64,000 bases of DNA from Liolophura sinensis (taxonomy: Eukaryota; Mollusca; Polyplacophora; Chitonida; Chitonidae): positions 28,749,608 through 28,813,607 of the forward strand of contig NC_088300.1 of the NCBI RefSeq assembly GCF_032854445.1. Reading direction: 5' to 3'. The notes under the pieces are model-generated. The model had not been told where the DNA came from, did no database searches, and saw nothing but the letters and a program-made list of their open reading frames with translations. A program made the translations under genes and the position numbers. Below, one piece after another: positions 1 through 13,260 of the stretch (position 1 is the first letter of the stretch; the number at the start of each line of letters is the position of its first letter).

Positions 1-799
1 ATAAACGAATATGGCTTTTTGCCAAATATCTCCGGTACCGTATAGCCTCTTTAAGCGCCAAGGAAAAAGTCGTCTTTGAACAATGATGTGGGGTGTTGGA
101 ATCAAGTCCCTCTATATTCAAGGTTTCCACTGTCGTAGGAAAACCTGAATATTAATGAATAAATGTTCACGCCATAGAGTCACAGATTTTGGAGAATGTC
201 CTGAAAAAAGTCCGGGCATCTACATATGGCTATGTTGTTTGTATTATGACATTTACCTAGCTAGCTCGCATGAACAGTGCATTTGTATGTCTCTGTTATC
301 CCAATCTGGCGGTGAAACCTCTGAGCTACATAGTTTAAAGGTGCAATATTAATCTTCATATTTTGACATATTTGGGTATAGAAATAGTTAACTATTGTCA
401 CATTTGGTCATGAAAAGTCACGAATGCTTGTTTTGAAACATCTGTGCAGACGTGCATGTGGATGAGTGTGACTGCGTGCCTTTTCTAAAGCTGCGTGTTG
501 CACGAAATAAATTAGTTTGAATAAAACAGAAGTTTTATCTTCTTGGCCAATCAAGAATCCTGATTGCATCACATGTGTTAGAAGACTTAGAGAAAACTCA
601 TTGAAGCATAAGATTTGCGTACATCTTTATACTTGATTTTGGTCTCTTCCTAAAACTGAACATTCCTTAATTTAGTTGTAAGACCTATAGTCACAACTCG
701 ATGTGCCTGTCGTGATCTAGCCACAAGTCTAAGATACATGTAGTCCCTTGGCCTACCATGCGGGTTTTCACATCCACTGCTAAACCTGACTGAGAGAAA

Positions 800-963
800 A
801 ACGTGTGGAACAGGGCAGAGCCGGGAGAACCCCCACGACCATACGCTGTATGGTAGACCGCAGAGTGAAGTTGGATATGAGCTGGACTTGAACTCACAGC
901 GACCGCGTTGTTGAGAGGCTCCTGCGTCATTGTGCCGCTGTAACACGCTGAGCACTCGGCCAC
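800..963 (-). mobile_element. SINE family A, decayed copy
   Basis: This matches the middle and tRNA-like head of the SINE seen intact at 25882-26147, in reverse orientation. Recognisable blocks are the GGGCAGAGCC stretch, the TGAGCTGGACTTGAACTCACAG block (reverse of the B-box region) and the final GCCAC. The AT-rich tail end is too diverged to place. Confidence 0.7.
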
Positions 964-2955
964 AGGTCACATACAAAGTAATAGCGAGAACCTGAGAATC
1001 TGACTTGATTGAATAACTGATTAGAGTTTAAAACCCCATATTTAGACGAAGGCGGTCAGTTCCTTTGGTACAGATAACTAGGCAGAGTGTCCCAAGTAAA
1101 CCACACATTTCCTTGACGCACGGATATGATCATCGTGCAGTTTGTATACTATGTTGTTGGAAATGTGTGTTGATGTTTGGGTTGTATTTATATGCATGTA
1201 GATGTGAGAACCTCAGATAAGAGACTTCAATCACTAACCTGGAAATGTTAAGCTATATACACATCCATAACATACTAACGCCGCCACACTTTTTTCCTCA
1301 CAGGAATGTATTTATATATGGAGAGAATGAGAATAAATTTGAAGGAGAAATTATGTTTTTTTTATGTGTGATGCTGATATAAACTTTATATATATATACT
1401 TAAACGTATATTTAAGGCCTACAGCCAGTACACCACGTAATACTGTAGAGGAGTGCCTTGTATATACACTCAAAAAATTAATCTCTTAATTTTAACAGAA
1501 AGTCTAACAAGAGTGACGTTAGAGTGTATTCTGCTATTGCAGCAGATTATTCCGTTAAACCTAACACACATATTCTGTTAATTCAACATAAAGATTCTAT
1601 CAGGCGTACAGGATGTTACGTTGAACCCATGAAAGAATATGTATCCTCTCATCAATCAGACAACAGACTTTGTTAAAATTAAGGTTATTATTATTTTTTT
1701 TTTTTTGGAGTAATGTCTGCATGTCGTTAAAAAGTGGCCTACATCAGCAATTAGGCCACTTTATATATACATGTATATAGAAGCCTGTGAAGATTTTCGC
1801 CAACATATGCAGGGCTTCGCCAAATGTACATAACACAAGTATCAACTACATATGTATATCAGATAGGCAAATATAATAAATATGTGTTTGACGTGATTGT
1901 CAAAGTTGGTGTCGGAATATAATCGGCAGGAAGTGGACAATTGCAATTTCCTCTGCCACAATCGACATACGTGAGTTTACATTTGGGTGTGAGACTTACA
2001 GTCACGAGGGGGAGGGGGGCACAAATAAGAAATAGAACACAGATAATATACACATCTACATACAAATAGACTTCCCCATGCATGTGTTTATACATACAAA
2101 TTACGTACCGTACATATGGTGCATGTAGGCCTGCGCCTGTATTTTAATGCGGCGGGCCGATGTTGGGCAGTTAAGATGCTTTACAGTTTGACCTACAACC
2201 TGTATAAGAATCCGCGAGGTGTTGGTCCAATCCAGCCTCGTATGTGTGAACTTTTAAAGATTTTACCCCCACTGTTATTGTCCATGACAATAAACGATTG
2301 ACAGTGCTCTTATATGGTCGTCAAGATTCGTTTGAGATCACTTGCGGATAAAAATCACTCACATGTTGGAAAGTGCGTCAAACATGATTTGCCAAAGGCC
2401 GGCGAGTGGTCCACACGCGCCGCGGTTTTTTACTTCACTTCACTTCATGAAAAGTGCCCCCCACTTTAAGCTGAACACGATGGCAAGCGACAAGAACGGA
2501 ATGCGAATTCGACACTCAGGGACACTGGCAGGTTGGTGTAGATCTAAACCTAATTAAATCATTAACTCCATTATTAGATCCACACTGCATAATTCATTTC
2601 TGTTTACATAAATGTCCACTAATAACCCTGCAGGTATAGCGGCTATAACTAACATGCCATTCGTAATGGGAGGCCAGATTATCCGTTATTATACATACAT
2701 ATGACTACGTCACGATGACACATCTCTCAATTCCGAACTACTTGTATATTTCACATCTTTGCCGCACTATAAAAACCGACCTATTTCATGCACTGCTTAG
2801 TGTCGAAGCAGCTATTGGTCTACCCTATAGTTCAGCATCTGTATTCTTACAGGGTTATACAAGGTTAAATATTATGTCAGTTTCTTGCTTCAGAGGCTGG
2901 ACGGCATGGCGGGGATCAGAGCAAACAAGACTTCTCATCCAGAAGTTGCTCTTGA

Positions 2956-3215
2956 TTTATTTATTTATTTGTTTGATTGGTGTTTTACACCGTACTCGAG
3001 AATATTTTCATTTATACAATGGCGGCCAGCATTATGGTGGGAGGAAACCAGGCAGAGCCCGGGAAGAAACCATAACCATCTGCAGGTTGTTGGCAGGCCT
3101 TCCCACGTACGGCCGGAGAGGAAGCCAGTATGAGCTGGACTTGAACTCACAGCGACCGCATTGGTTAGAGGTTTCTGGGTCACTACGCTGCGCTAGCGCG
3201 CTAACCGACTGAGCC
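2956..3215 (-). mobile_element. SINE family A, complete copy with target-site duplication
   Basis: A full-length reversed copy starts with the ATTTATTTATTTG tail and ends at the tRNA-like head (reverse of GCGCTAGCGCAGCG). It is flanked by a perfect 13-bp direct repeat, AAGTTGCTCTTGA, at 2943-2955 and 3216-3228. That is the expected target-site duplication of a LINE-mobilised SINE and implies a fairly recent insertion. Spurious reading frames across it come from the repeat. Confidence 0.9.
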
Positions 3216-4864
3216 AAGTTGCTCTTGAAACTGTATTGTTGAATCATTGATGGTAAAATGTAGTATAATTTAATTTATTTGCCATTTCACTGCTTGGTAT
3301 CTGATGTACACATCTGATCATCTTTGTTCCCCGCTGGATGCTGTTTTCGAAGTATAAGACACGGCTACAAATGTATAAAATTTCTACCACTAAAACATAG
3401 ACTTTGTCTTTGAAATGTACTGCCTTTGGTTACCAACCTAAATGCTGCACCAACACTCCTAAAACCAACTTGACAGTCAGTTGTGACGAGTAATGGGTAG
3501 CGTGTATATAACTGCCCAGATAATCATCACAACGCACGAAGACAGGGGCCCTCTGTTTTGAGAAGTGCCTATTCAGTTACCAACCACACACTGAACACCC
3601 GCGACAAGTTGTAGACAATTACATATTTAGACTATGGGTGAACTAAATTAAATTACGAAACAAAAAAAAAATCTTAGACCATTTCAGAAACCGCCAACAA
3701 TTTAATAGTGAATTAGGCCGCCAGTGTAAACATGACTGTATCTTGTAGACATTTGTGTATTTTGTAGACATTAGTGCATTTTGTAGACATTAGTGTACCA
3801 GAGTTATCTACATGAAATATACACCCAAACACCAAATCTAGACAGACAATGACTGATAGTTCCATTGAGTGTACAAGTGTTATCTTTCCCTAAAAATCAA
3901 TGTATGTTGAAAGATCTAAAGGAGTAACAAAATACCCTTATCATGTAAAATAAAAATGAATCTATTAAAACATTGTTTGAGGTTATAAAATGATGAAAAA
4001 GAATCAACAGTTAATAAGAAGCATATACAACTAATAATGTCAAATTAAAAAAAAATTACAACTAGGCCTATCTGATAGGTACATTTCACTCTTTTCCTAA
4101 AAATAAAACCTTCAAGTGTTAAAACATGGGGTGTTAAAAACAAAACTTACACCTAACTCAAAATCTGTACAGGCTTTTTATAGTTTACCATGAAGCATAC
4201 TTGCACTGACACCTATTAAACTTAACATCTGTAAAAGCACTGACAGTTATGGCATGGGCAAGCTGAGTCTCTTAAATTACTGTGGGCTAATGTACAGCAT
4301 TACATAGTGGCAGTATTAACTAATCATGACATGGCATTGCAATTATTTGCAGTACCATGTTGTATTCATTTACCCATATTCTTATAACATGGCATATGAG
4401 CATAGTCTATTTAAGTGGGCCACATTACTGCAAACTGAACTTTGTCTTTTGGTAGCACATCACTTGTAGGTGATAAATATAATTAGTTTATTAAAATTAA
4501 AGTACTTCCCAACTGCAGTTCAGAGTCAATAACTTAGAAACACTGTACCTGAATTCATGTTGGCAAAATACATCAGCTAAAGCTGGTATATGCAATTACT
4601 TGTACATGCAACTGGCTAACGTAAATACACTGTGACAGAACAAAATCCGCATATGCAATTGCAGAAATTATCTTTAAAACCAAGTGTTGAGTTGTACATG
4701 AAGCTCGGTTATGTCACAGACAATATAAAAGCAGTCCCTAAACAATCTAGGTCACTGACCACAAATGACTGGCACAGTTCATTGATTTTTCCAGTTGACG
4801 GCTGATATTTGATGCAGCCTTATCGTTCAGTGCCATTTTATCCATTGGGATCGAGGCTAGAAAA

Positions 4865-4870
4865 TTTATT
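4865..4870 (-). terminator. Candidate poly(A) signal for BCCIP
   Basis: TTTATT on the plus strand reads AATAAA on the minus strand, about 450 bases after the BCCIP stop. It would give a 3' UTR that includes the 29-bp repeat array. Other AT-rich hexamers exist nearby, so this is only one plausible site. Confidence 0.25.
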
Positions 4871-4985
4871 TGTACTTGAACATGTTAAGACATGCCTTGA
4901 ACATGAAATTGATGCTCTAAGATTTTTCTGATGATGAGTTATTGCAATAAATTTAGCATTTACACTTCAGAGTATAGTCAGTTCC

Positions 4986-5318
4986 AATGGCCTTCACAGT
5001 TCATGATGTTGTCAGACAGCCTTTAGTGTTCACAGTAAAGTTTGTTGACCCTTGAAGTGAACAGTTTAGTCACTTGAATATTATAGTTCATGGTATTATC
5101 AGTTTGACTTTTCTGGTGCACAGTTTAGTAAATATGACTTTACAGTCAACAGTGAACTCAGTTCAGTCAGTTGGCCTTTGAAGTGCACAGTTTAGCCATT
5201 TGGCCTTTACAGTTCACAGTTCAGTCCTATGGCCTTTACAGTTCACAGTTAAATCTTATGGCCTTTACAGTTCACAGTTAAGTCCTCTGGCCATTTCAGT
5301 TCACAGTTGATTCAGTTT
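4986..5318. repeat. Tandem repeat of about 29 bp in the BCCIP 3' flank
   Basis: Units built on GGCCTTTACAGTTCACAGTT recur at a spacing of about 29 bases. They are cleanest at 5201-5310 and progressively diverged to the left. The array abuts the BCCIP stop codon at 5324, so it probably lies in the 3' UTR. Confidence 0.75.
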
Positions 5319-5323
5319 TCACA

Positions 5324-8300
5324 TTATTGCAGTTCTGCCTCTAGTTCTGTGATAAACTGGTCTAGTTTGTCGGCTGTAAAGACCAATACGGAGCGTAACG
5401 CTTCCATGTCCTCGTCAGCATCCCAACCCCCTTCCACAACTCCGTCACGCTCATGGGACACAGAATAGTCAAACATCACGCTGGTGTGCTGCAAACAGCA
5501 GAATGTACATTTGTAACATAAACAGTGATTGGTCCAGCAACCACTGCTTAACGATTTGCCTGTACACAAGGAATGTGTAAATAGGAATGATGTTAGCATT
5601 CCAACTTTAGAGTCAATTAACCGTAATCATTCTTCATCAACCTTGGTGTTACCAGTTGTGAATGGAGTTCAATGAACCATTTCAGGATTGTTTATTTATT
5701 TTTTCGGATTGCTGTTTAACATCATATTTCACTTACATATTATGTCCACCAGTTTTATTGGTGGAGGACGCTAGAGAACCTGGAGAAAACCACTGGCCTT
5801 TGGCAGGTTACTAACTCATGCGTGACATATGCCATGGTAGTGAAAGGCTAGTGATCTTCAGCAAATTTCATCCAAGGCCACATGAAGACAGCAATAACTT
5901 TCTAAGTATTGGATTTAAACGACTTCTTGCACATGCGATCTAGTGATCACCTTATAATAAGTCATAACCTTCTTCCCATAACGAGATTAATAACAGTCTA
6001 GGTGAGGAAATTATGGAGTTCCTCACTAATCAATCAAACAAATAAGTAAATCACCAAGATGGGTGGAATAATACCAGTTATCTTCAATGATAGAATTCAA
6101 ACTACACCATGCTCACCTTCTTTAAAAACTCTTCTTCTTGGTTTGTGAACAATATCTCAGTGTCTACAGCCCTGCCTTTCTTTGTGAGCTTTTGCTTGTA
6201 AGCTTTTGATATCATTAAATACCAATCAAATTTGTATTTCATGTTCTTCTTGCAAGCACTTTCCATTTCTTTTCTGAAACATGTCACATGGTTTATTTCA
6301 ATATTATAGCCAAGTTCATTTACCTACTAAAACTGTTACACAATAAAAACACTGTAAAAACATTTATACATGTATAGCTGTGATACATTACAGGTGGTTC
6401 TGTCTTAATTTCTCAAGATAAGTGTATTGACTGCTTAGGATAAATTTTAAGTATGTATAAAATGATGTAAGTGTTTCCAAATCTCAACATACGCCCATCA
6501 ACCTTGGCAGAATGAGTAAAGGACAAAGCCATGAATGGGAATTGGTTCTCATGAATGAAATATACAAGATTTGTCACATTTCTCTATCTGAAGGGAAACA
6601 AGAACGATTCCACAAAGCCAGTTTTGACTGGCAACATTTGAAACAAGATTTCAGAGCTTTTTTTCAAGCCATGTAAATTAAAATCAAAAAAAATTTTGAA
6701 CACCTCCTCAATGCTATCTTAAGACGCATGTGAGAAAATTCCAACTTCTAACACCAAAAACTAAACACTGTGACAATGTTTAACATTTTGTTGCAAATGT
6801 CTTTGTGGACTCAGACCATGTTCTTCAAATACCCTAATGACAAAAAAAAACAAAAAAAAAAACGATCCACTGAATTTTAATAGGTTTCTTTTCTGGATGA
6901 TAAAGAAATTTGAATCTGATTTAATGGTAACATGACCAGTCATTACTAACAGGCATATAAATAAGGTAAACAAAAATGAGGAGATATACCCTATTTTTTC
7001 TTAATTCTGTCTTACCTTAGGCTTTTAAACATGGGCAATGACAGCTGGGGAGGGATGTTTATAAATCTCTCGTTGATCACAAAGCCAACTTGCTTGTCCT
7101 CATCATCCAATATTGATTTCAGTCTGTCAGTCTGTTTTGGCGAGACTTCCTGACATTTACCCATAAGCATGCTCTTTAATTGTTTGACACACTCCAATTC
7201 CTATAAAGAAAAAAAAGCATTAACAACTGGTAAAATAGCCTATGTATAATTAGCGCCTCAGGAAAGTTTGGCCGCCAAAACAACTTTTCTAATATCCACA
7301 AAAACTGAACTTCATGGATAAATTGATGTACTCCTGACAATAACGACTGAAAATAACTCTGAACTGTCAACTTGTTTAATTTACTAATAAAGAAGATATT
7401 CAAGACCTTAAAATTACATTTGGGACTAAAGCCGACAATATTTTAGTCAAGCAGAGATTTGTTTATTTATTTATTTGATTGGCGTTTTACACCGTACTCA
7501 AGAATATTTCACTTACCCAACAGCAGCCAGCATTGTGTTGGGAGGAAACCCGGCAGAACCCAGGGGAAACCCATGATCATCCGCAAGTTGTTGACAGACC
7601 TTCCCCCATACGATAGGAGAGGAAGCCAGCATGGGCTGGACTTGAGCTCAAAATGACAGCATTGGTGGGAGGCTCCAAGGTCATTGTTGGGTGTTTGTGT
7701 GCTAACCTCATCAGCCACGGAGGACACCAGAGATTTGTATTTCATCTCTTTTCATAATTGTGATATATTGAAAAAGCAGGGGTATATCATCTAGTTAAAT
7801 TTTATTTGTATATTAAAAAGAAAATGGAGGCATGAGACAGGTTTGAACTCTCAACCTCATAGCCTGCACCAACCTTTCTTGAAGTTAAGTTAATGACAGA
7901 GGTAATTCCAAACACAGGATCATCATCGTCACTGTCTCCTTCATCATCTTCAGGAATGTCACTTTGCTGTAATGCAGGAAATCAATGCAGAGAGTGGTAT
8001 TTACATTAGATTTATTTATTTATCTGAGTTTTATAACGCAATCAAAGAATATTTCACTTCCACTTATGTCCAGTATTATAGTGGGAGCAAAGCAGGCAGA
8101 GCCCCGGGCAAACCCAAGCCATTCGCAGGTTGCTGACATGCCTTCCAACATACGACCCATGAAGACACCTGCATCAGCTGGACTTGAACTCACAGTGATT
8201 GCAGTGGTGAGAGGTCACTGTGCTGCTTCAACATGCTAACTTCTAGGCCACAGAGGCCCTTATTGACGTTAGATGCTTTGTTGCACAAGTGCTTTCCCTG

Positions 8301-11300
8301 AAACCAATTATCACTTCAATAACCAGTCTTTTTCGTACTTCATGTAAGAATCTTGCTAAACCAGTTTGGCAAAATGAGCTTTCGCATGAACTATATGCCT
8401 CCGAATATTAAAAAAAAAAAAAATCCTACAGCCAGATAAAAAGTAAATGAGTGAGTGCATGGGGTTTAACGTCGTACTTAATTTTTCAGTAATATGACGA
8501 CGAAGGAATCATTAGAGTGCATATAATGTGCCTCCTTGTCGCAGGATGGATTTCCACCGCTCTTTTATCTACCGCTGCTTCAATGAGATGACTTACCGAA
8601 GGCTGTATATTACAGTATAATATACTGTATATTACAGTATACGTTGTCTGAGAAATGCAAGATACAACAGACTTCAAGCTTCTTACCTTGACAATACTAC
8701 CTATGTAGTTTTGTGACAGCAATGTGTCTGTCATCTCAGAGAGATTTATGTTGGCCTTGAGAAATAACTGAAAATACACCAAGTAAAGAGAATTAACTTA
8801 TTTCTAAGCCAAGATAAAAATGTTATTATGATTATGACAACATTAACAATGTAGAATTACCAGTATTAAAAGTGAGCAACTCATACTGAAAGTAGCTGGG
8901 GCTAAACTAAAGACAACTGGACAACTTACAAATTTATTGGTAAGACAGCTGTGTCAGAACAGTAGAATAAAGATCATGTCTATTCAACAAAGAAACTAGC
9001 AACATCACATATATTTCTAGAAGACCATTAATTAAACACTATCCAAGAAAACAGTTAAAATAGTTAATGATAATAATAATGTGCATTTGAAACACTGGAT
9101 TCTTTTCTGGTCACATTAAGACAAGTTGCATCACATGATCAAGCTATTCCCACTCATACTAGTGCCACACAAAGACTGGTACATTTCTGCATTCCAAATG
9201 CATGTACACATTATTCTGTTAAAGAATATGTTTGCCAGGCAGGCCCTGAAATGGATTAATCATTATTTCAAAAAAACATGTGAAGATGACATCACTGATA
9301 CCCAATGGATCCCCCAAGAACATGACAGACCATTGTAAAATTTGATGTCTTCAAATCATTTTGGGTTGAAAAACTGTAATAAAGAAATAGGTCAATTTTC
9401 TGGTGGAGCCAGGGTCATATCTAGAAGTACACTGAAGTTTCTGATCCCACACATTAATAGTGACATTGTGACTATGCGTAAAGAAATTTTAAAAATTGCA
9501 ACTCAAAATGATGATTTCTAAGAGCTTTAAAGTCTGTGAATGAGAGAAATTTATATGACAACTTAACTTTATATTGGTAAATCATCATATTTTACTTGTT
9601 TCTAATACAGCTTGTTTAGGTTGAGCAGCCAAAGGTTTGGAAGCCCAAACATTTTCCACAACGAAATGTGACTTTAGAATCTAGATGTGGCCCTAGGAGC
9701 TATTCAATGCATTTTCTTCAGACACATAGTTTACTTAGTGTTGATACCTTTAACCATTAACTGCACTGTCACATACCTGCTGCAAGAGACTTTTAATACC
9801 ATGAAAGTCTGAACCTTCAGGTCTTCTGGCTTCAAACTCCACCTGTACTTCCTGGGGGAAGAAAAAAAGATGAATATTCCCTAACAATTCCTACAGCAAC
9901 ATAAGTAATACATTTAATTCATAAAAGTACTGTACTGATTATTTTTAAATGATACAAAGCTGAAGATGAAACACTTGTTTTTATTTCTTAATGCCGAGTA
10001 CATGAAAGTGGTTCAACATATAAAAGCACAAAAAAGCTTCTCAGCTTTCTTCTTGGGGCATAAAAACGGCTTTAAACTATGGTTTTCCTATTTACGACCC
10101 TAGGGGTCAATCCAGAAATTAAGTAGTGTGATGTGGTGACAAGGGTAAAAGTTGTCAAAACAATTTTACTGGAGAAATCAATGCATGCTGACGAGTCATT
10201 AGGTGCATGTACATATACTGTGTCTTCTTGTGGCAGGGCAAGTCCATGCCACCAAAGCGCTGCCGCCAATGAAGTATCAGGCCGAAGACACCAGAGATGA
10301 CACCCCACCCAGTCACATTATACTGACACCAAGCCGACCAGTCATGTTTCTTTGCTCTAACCTCTCAGTGCTAAGTGCCAAGCGAGCTAGCAACAAGTAC
10401 CATTTTTAAAGTGTTTGGTATGGCCCAACCTGGACTTTGTTGGTGGAAGAGATCTAAGAGGGAGTGCTAAATTGGTTTGGCATTCCTTGTGTGTTCGTTG
10501 ATGATATCATTTCTGAAAATTTCTGACCTTGAAAAATATGCACGAAATTGAGGGGTTAGTAAAAAATATAAAATACGCCTCAAAAATGATTTTGTTTCTC
10601 ATTTCTTTCTGGTATGTCTTTTTTTATTTTCCTCAAAACCATACTCTTCATTTTAATGTATCTTTTCATTTATCTCTTAAGCTTTGTGGAATTGGCTCAG
10701 GACTACAGAACAGTCTTTCACTGTAAAGAGCAGGCCTTTATTTTCCTAATTCTTTAACAGAATCTAAACGGATTTGCGGGAATTCACCAGAATCTAGGTA
10801 AATTCTTGTACCACAAAGTCTGCAGTTACTCCAAGTGAAAGTTTTAATATGTGGTTTATCAAACCTAAACAGTTTTGGGGATTCCAGGTGACTTAAATAT
10901 CACTATATTTCATTATTTGTCTGTTAGTTTATGATAAATCATAGTGCAATATAGGATGAAACCAACACTTAGGCGTTTAATTCCAAAATTCTGACTAGTT
11001 TACAATTTATTTTGATCTCTGCATGTTTGTCAGAATAGAGGTTCTAATGTTTGTATATTTTGAAAACTATCATTGTGACAACAACTCCCATCAAACAAAA
11101 GGCTCATTAGGGCAATGTTTATGGTCGTACGTTCACTTGTTGAGAGGACGAATAGTTATGAACTGGAAATTTGAGATGAAATGGTCACTTTGAAAATTGT
11201 TTTGTGGCTTTTTTACAGGAATCCAAGCAGATTCCCGTAAATTTGGTTTACATGAGTCATAGCAACAATCATATTCCCATCAAAAGTAAAGCCCTGAAGA

Positions 11301-12107
11301 GGCAATAAAACTGGCAGCACAGTACATTGTGAGATTAGAGAACTAAAATATAAATGTATTGTACAAAGAAAAATATTTCTTTGATCCCTTAATCTCATTA
11401 GTATACCATGTTGAAGGTTCTGATGCTCCGATACAATGAACGACTGTTTATTCTAACAACCATACAGACTATTTATTCTAACCATTGTCAATGTCTATGG
11501 ATTACCTGCTGCTGTCAGCCCCCTCTTTTGCCAACCTCACAACCCTCTACATCTAACACACTTTTCACTTGCTATGTCCACCAAATCATTTCTCAATCTT
11601 CTATTGTGTTTTAGCTCCGTGTGTAACTTTTAACGTATCATGAAGATGACAAATATTGTCGAAATATTAAAACGTCATATCTACAACTTCTCAGTTTTTT
11701 TCGGAGTATCTATACTTTTGCACTATATGGATCAACAAAATATCGGTACACCAGAAAATTCTTTCTGTTACAACTTACAGTATAAGAGGGGAATAACACT
11801 AACAGGGATGTGTACATAACGGTGGGGGTGTGAAACTTTTGTAAAGAAAGGCAGCTAACTATGTTTTCAGAATTGTACTATTGCACAACACACTACAACA
11901 ACAACGAAGCGGTTATTCCAGTCAACATAAATACATCTTCCATTGTTTCTGCTTAAAACTGTTTTATGTGGTGTATCCTACCTCATTCATTGGCGTTTCC
12001 TCTTCACTTTCATCTGACTGCATTTCATCTTCATTTTCGTCGCCGAGAATATCATCTTCGGACATATCCACATTTTCCGTTACACGTTTCTTTGAGGGCG
12101 CCGCCAT
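5324..12107 (-). CDS. BCCIP, BRCA2- and CDKN1A-interacting protein homologue
   Basis: Seven exons on the minus strand: 11982-12107, 9777-9851, 8687-8767, 7874-7966, 7016-7200, 6117-6273 and 5324-5488. All have GT/AG boundaries and the phases join cleanly to 882 nt, or 293 aa (human about 314). The start is the ATGGCGG at 12107. An acidic N-terminus (residues about 16-40, rich in D, E and S) precedes the BCCIP domain. Diagnostic blocks are EVQVEFEA followed by HGIKSLLQQLFLKA, NYIGSIVK, DDDDPVFGITSVINLT, ERFINIPPQLSLPMF and, near the end, ALRSVLVFTADKLDQF. In other animals BCCIP is a nuclear protein that binds BRCA2 and p21 and also acts in ribosome biogenesis. It is head-to-head with the FAM184A gene. 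Introns 4 and 5 carry SINEs. Confidence 0.95.
5690..5850 (-). mobile_element. Decayed SINE-like element in the last BCCIP intron
   Basis: A T-rich start, a GATTGCTGTTTAACATCAT block, ATTTCACTTA and a GGAGAAAACC block recall the tail half of SINE family A. They differ enough to suggest another, older SINE sharing the same tail. The head is not recognisable. Confidence 0.4.
7463..7727 (-). mobile_element. SINE family A, complete copy with target-site duplication
   Basis: A full-length reversed copy in a BCCIP intron, from the ATTTATTTATTTG tail to the head ending AGCCACGGAGG. It is flanked by a perfect 11-bp repeat, CAGAGATTTGT, at 7452-7462 and 7728-7738. Confidence 0.9.
8010..8260 (-). mobile_element. 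SINE family A copy in a BCCIP intron
   Basis: A reversed, moderately diverged copy. It keeps the ATATTTCACTT block, the GGGAGCAAAGCAGGCAGAGCC block, the GCTGGACTTGAACTCACAG block and the GGCCACAGAGGCCC end. Flanks share a short imperfect TTAGAT-type repeat, so the copy is older than those at 2956 and 7463. Confidence 0.85.
8449..8607 (-). mobile_element. SINE family B, truncated copy
   Basis: This matches the tail half of the element complete at 59847-60172, in reverse orientation: TGGGGTTTAACGTCGTACT, ATATGACGACGAAGGAATC, TGTGCCTCCTTGTCGCAGG and the CCACCGCTCTTTTATCTA block. The tRNA-like head is missing. Confidence 0.8.
10190..10440 (-). mobile_element. SINE variant C (relative of family B)
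   Basis: This has the same order of blocks as family B (a GTGCATGT block, a CTTGTGGCAGG block, then ATTATACTGACAC and ACCAGTC, then GCCAAGCGAG), but the sequence between them differs. The second half recurs at 60395-60545. It lies in BCCIP intron 1, and the reading frames here are repeat-derived. Confidence 0.6.
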
Positions 12108-12837
12108 GTTTGTTGTGGCGCGCATGTGGGTGGTATTATGATATTGACAGTCCTTGTGAAAGCCCGCCGCGATGGACAGCGGTTATAAAATGTTATTATG
12201 AAATGTTAAATATCTGAAACTAAATAAAACCGGAGCGACAGCATTCAAATCCATATTTGATAAATTGCTGTATATAGTGGTGAAACATACACGATCGATT
12301 ATTATAAGTACGGAATCCACTTTTTTCAACAGTGAAAAGTTTATATTGTAAAATTCATTTTTCAAACTGTAAAATTTTAAAAAATGACGTTTTCAAATTT
12401 TGTTTTCCCTTGAAGGCAGAATGCAAAATTGAAAAGTGACCACATCATAGTCTGCTTACCGGTATAATATATACTGATGTTTCAGCTGGGGTTTATTAGC
12501 GCCTGCTATAGCCACGCAGATCGATTGACTTTAAAATGATAGGTTAATACATGATGGATCTGAAAACACGAGATATAGGTATACATGTATATTCAGTTGG
12601 TCTACATGCTCAAGTAAATTAACCTTACAGGCTGAAGGGCTTGCTGGCAATAGACATACCTACTTTATGTTTCGGTACACTATATGCTAGGCCTACATAT
12701 ATTAATGTCATGATAAAGATATAGGCATACACGTCTATAATGTTGCTTCTGAATTTCAGCACATGCAAATAAACACATAATTAAAACATAATAAAAATAA
12801 ATCATAAAACAAAATCTACGAATAGCTATTTAACCCA

Positions 12838-13260
12838 ATTCATTATTATAGTTGGCAACATTGACAGTGGTTAGACCAATCAGTACTTATATCTAGGATA
12901 CATATAAAACAATAATAAAATGTTCATACTTTGTTATTCATTTACTGGTATCCGATTGGTGTTTTATGCCGCACTCAAGAATATTTCACTTATACCAGAA
13001 CTCCACATAATGGACTTCTACTTCTACTTATTCACTTACTTCTGGTACACCTTTTCCACGCACTGCTGGAGAAGAAGCAAGCGTTATTTTTGCATCATTT
13101 GATAAAATTTAATTTTGGTTTTTTGATAATTCAATATATAATTAATTAGCCGAATTCATTATTATAGTTGGCAACAGGGATAGCAGCTATGCCAATCAGT
13201 AAGCTACTTATATCTGGGATACATATAAAATCTTAATTACAATAATAAAACGTTCGTACT
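12838..13260. repeat. Direct repeat pair of about 95 bp
   Basis: The block starting ATTCATTATTATAGTTGGC and running through ATACATATAAAA to an AATAATAAAA-GTTC end occurs at 12838-12930 and again at 13154-13260. It is slightly diverged, with small insertions. The interval between holds a SINE-A tail fragment. Confidence 0.7.
12945..13000 (-). mobile_element. SINE family A tail fragment
   Basis: Only the tail end survives: CCGATTGGTGTTTTATGCC, then ACTCAAGAATATTTCACTTA. No body or head follows. Confidence 0.65.

Larger units (their letters stand above)
1..4860. other. Left-flank intergenic DNA
   Basis: No supported gene lies here. The open frames are short, lack splice or homology support, and the longest (about 2715-3212) lies mostly on a SINE. 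The region holds two SINE-A copies (about 800-963 and 2956-3215), an AT microsatellite near 1388-1400, and otherwise AT-rich unique sequence. Its right end may include the end of the BCCIP 3' UTR. Confidence 0.6.

Noticed and set aside
2715-3212. 165-aa plus-strand protein
   Set aside because: Most of the frame lies over a SINE A copy, and there is no family similarity or splice support.
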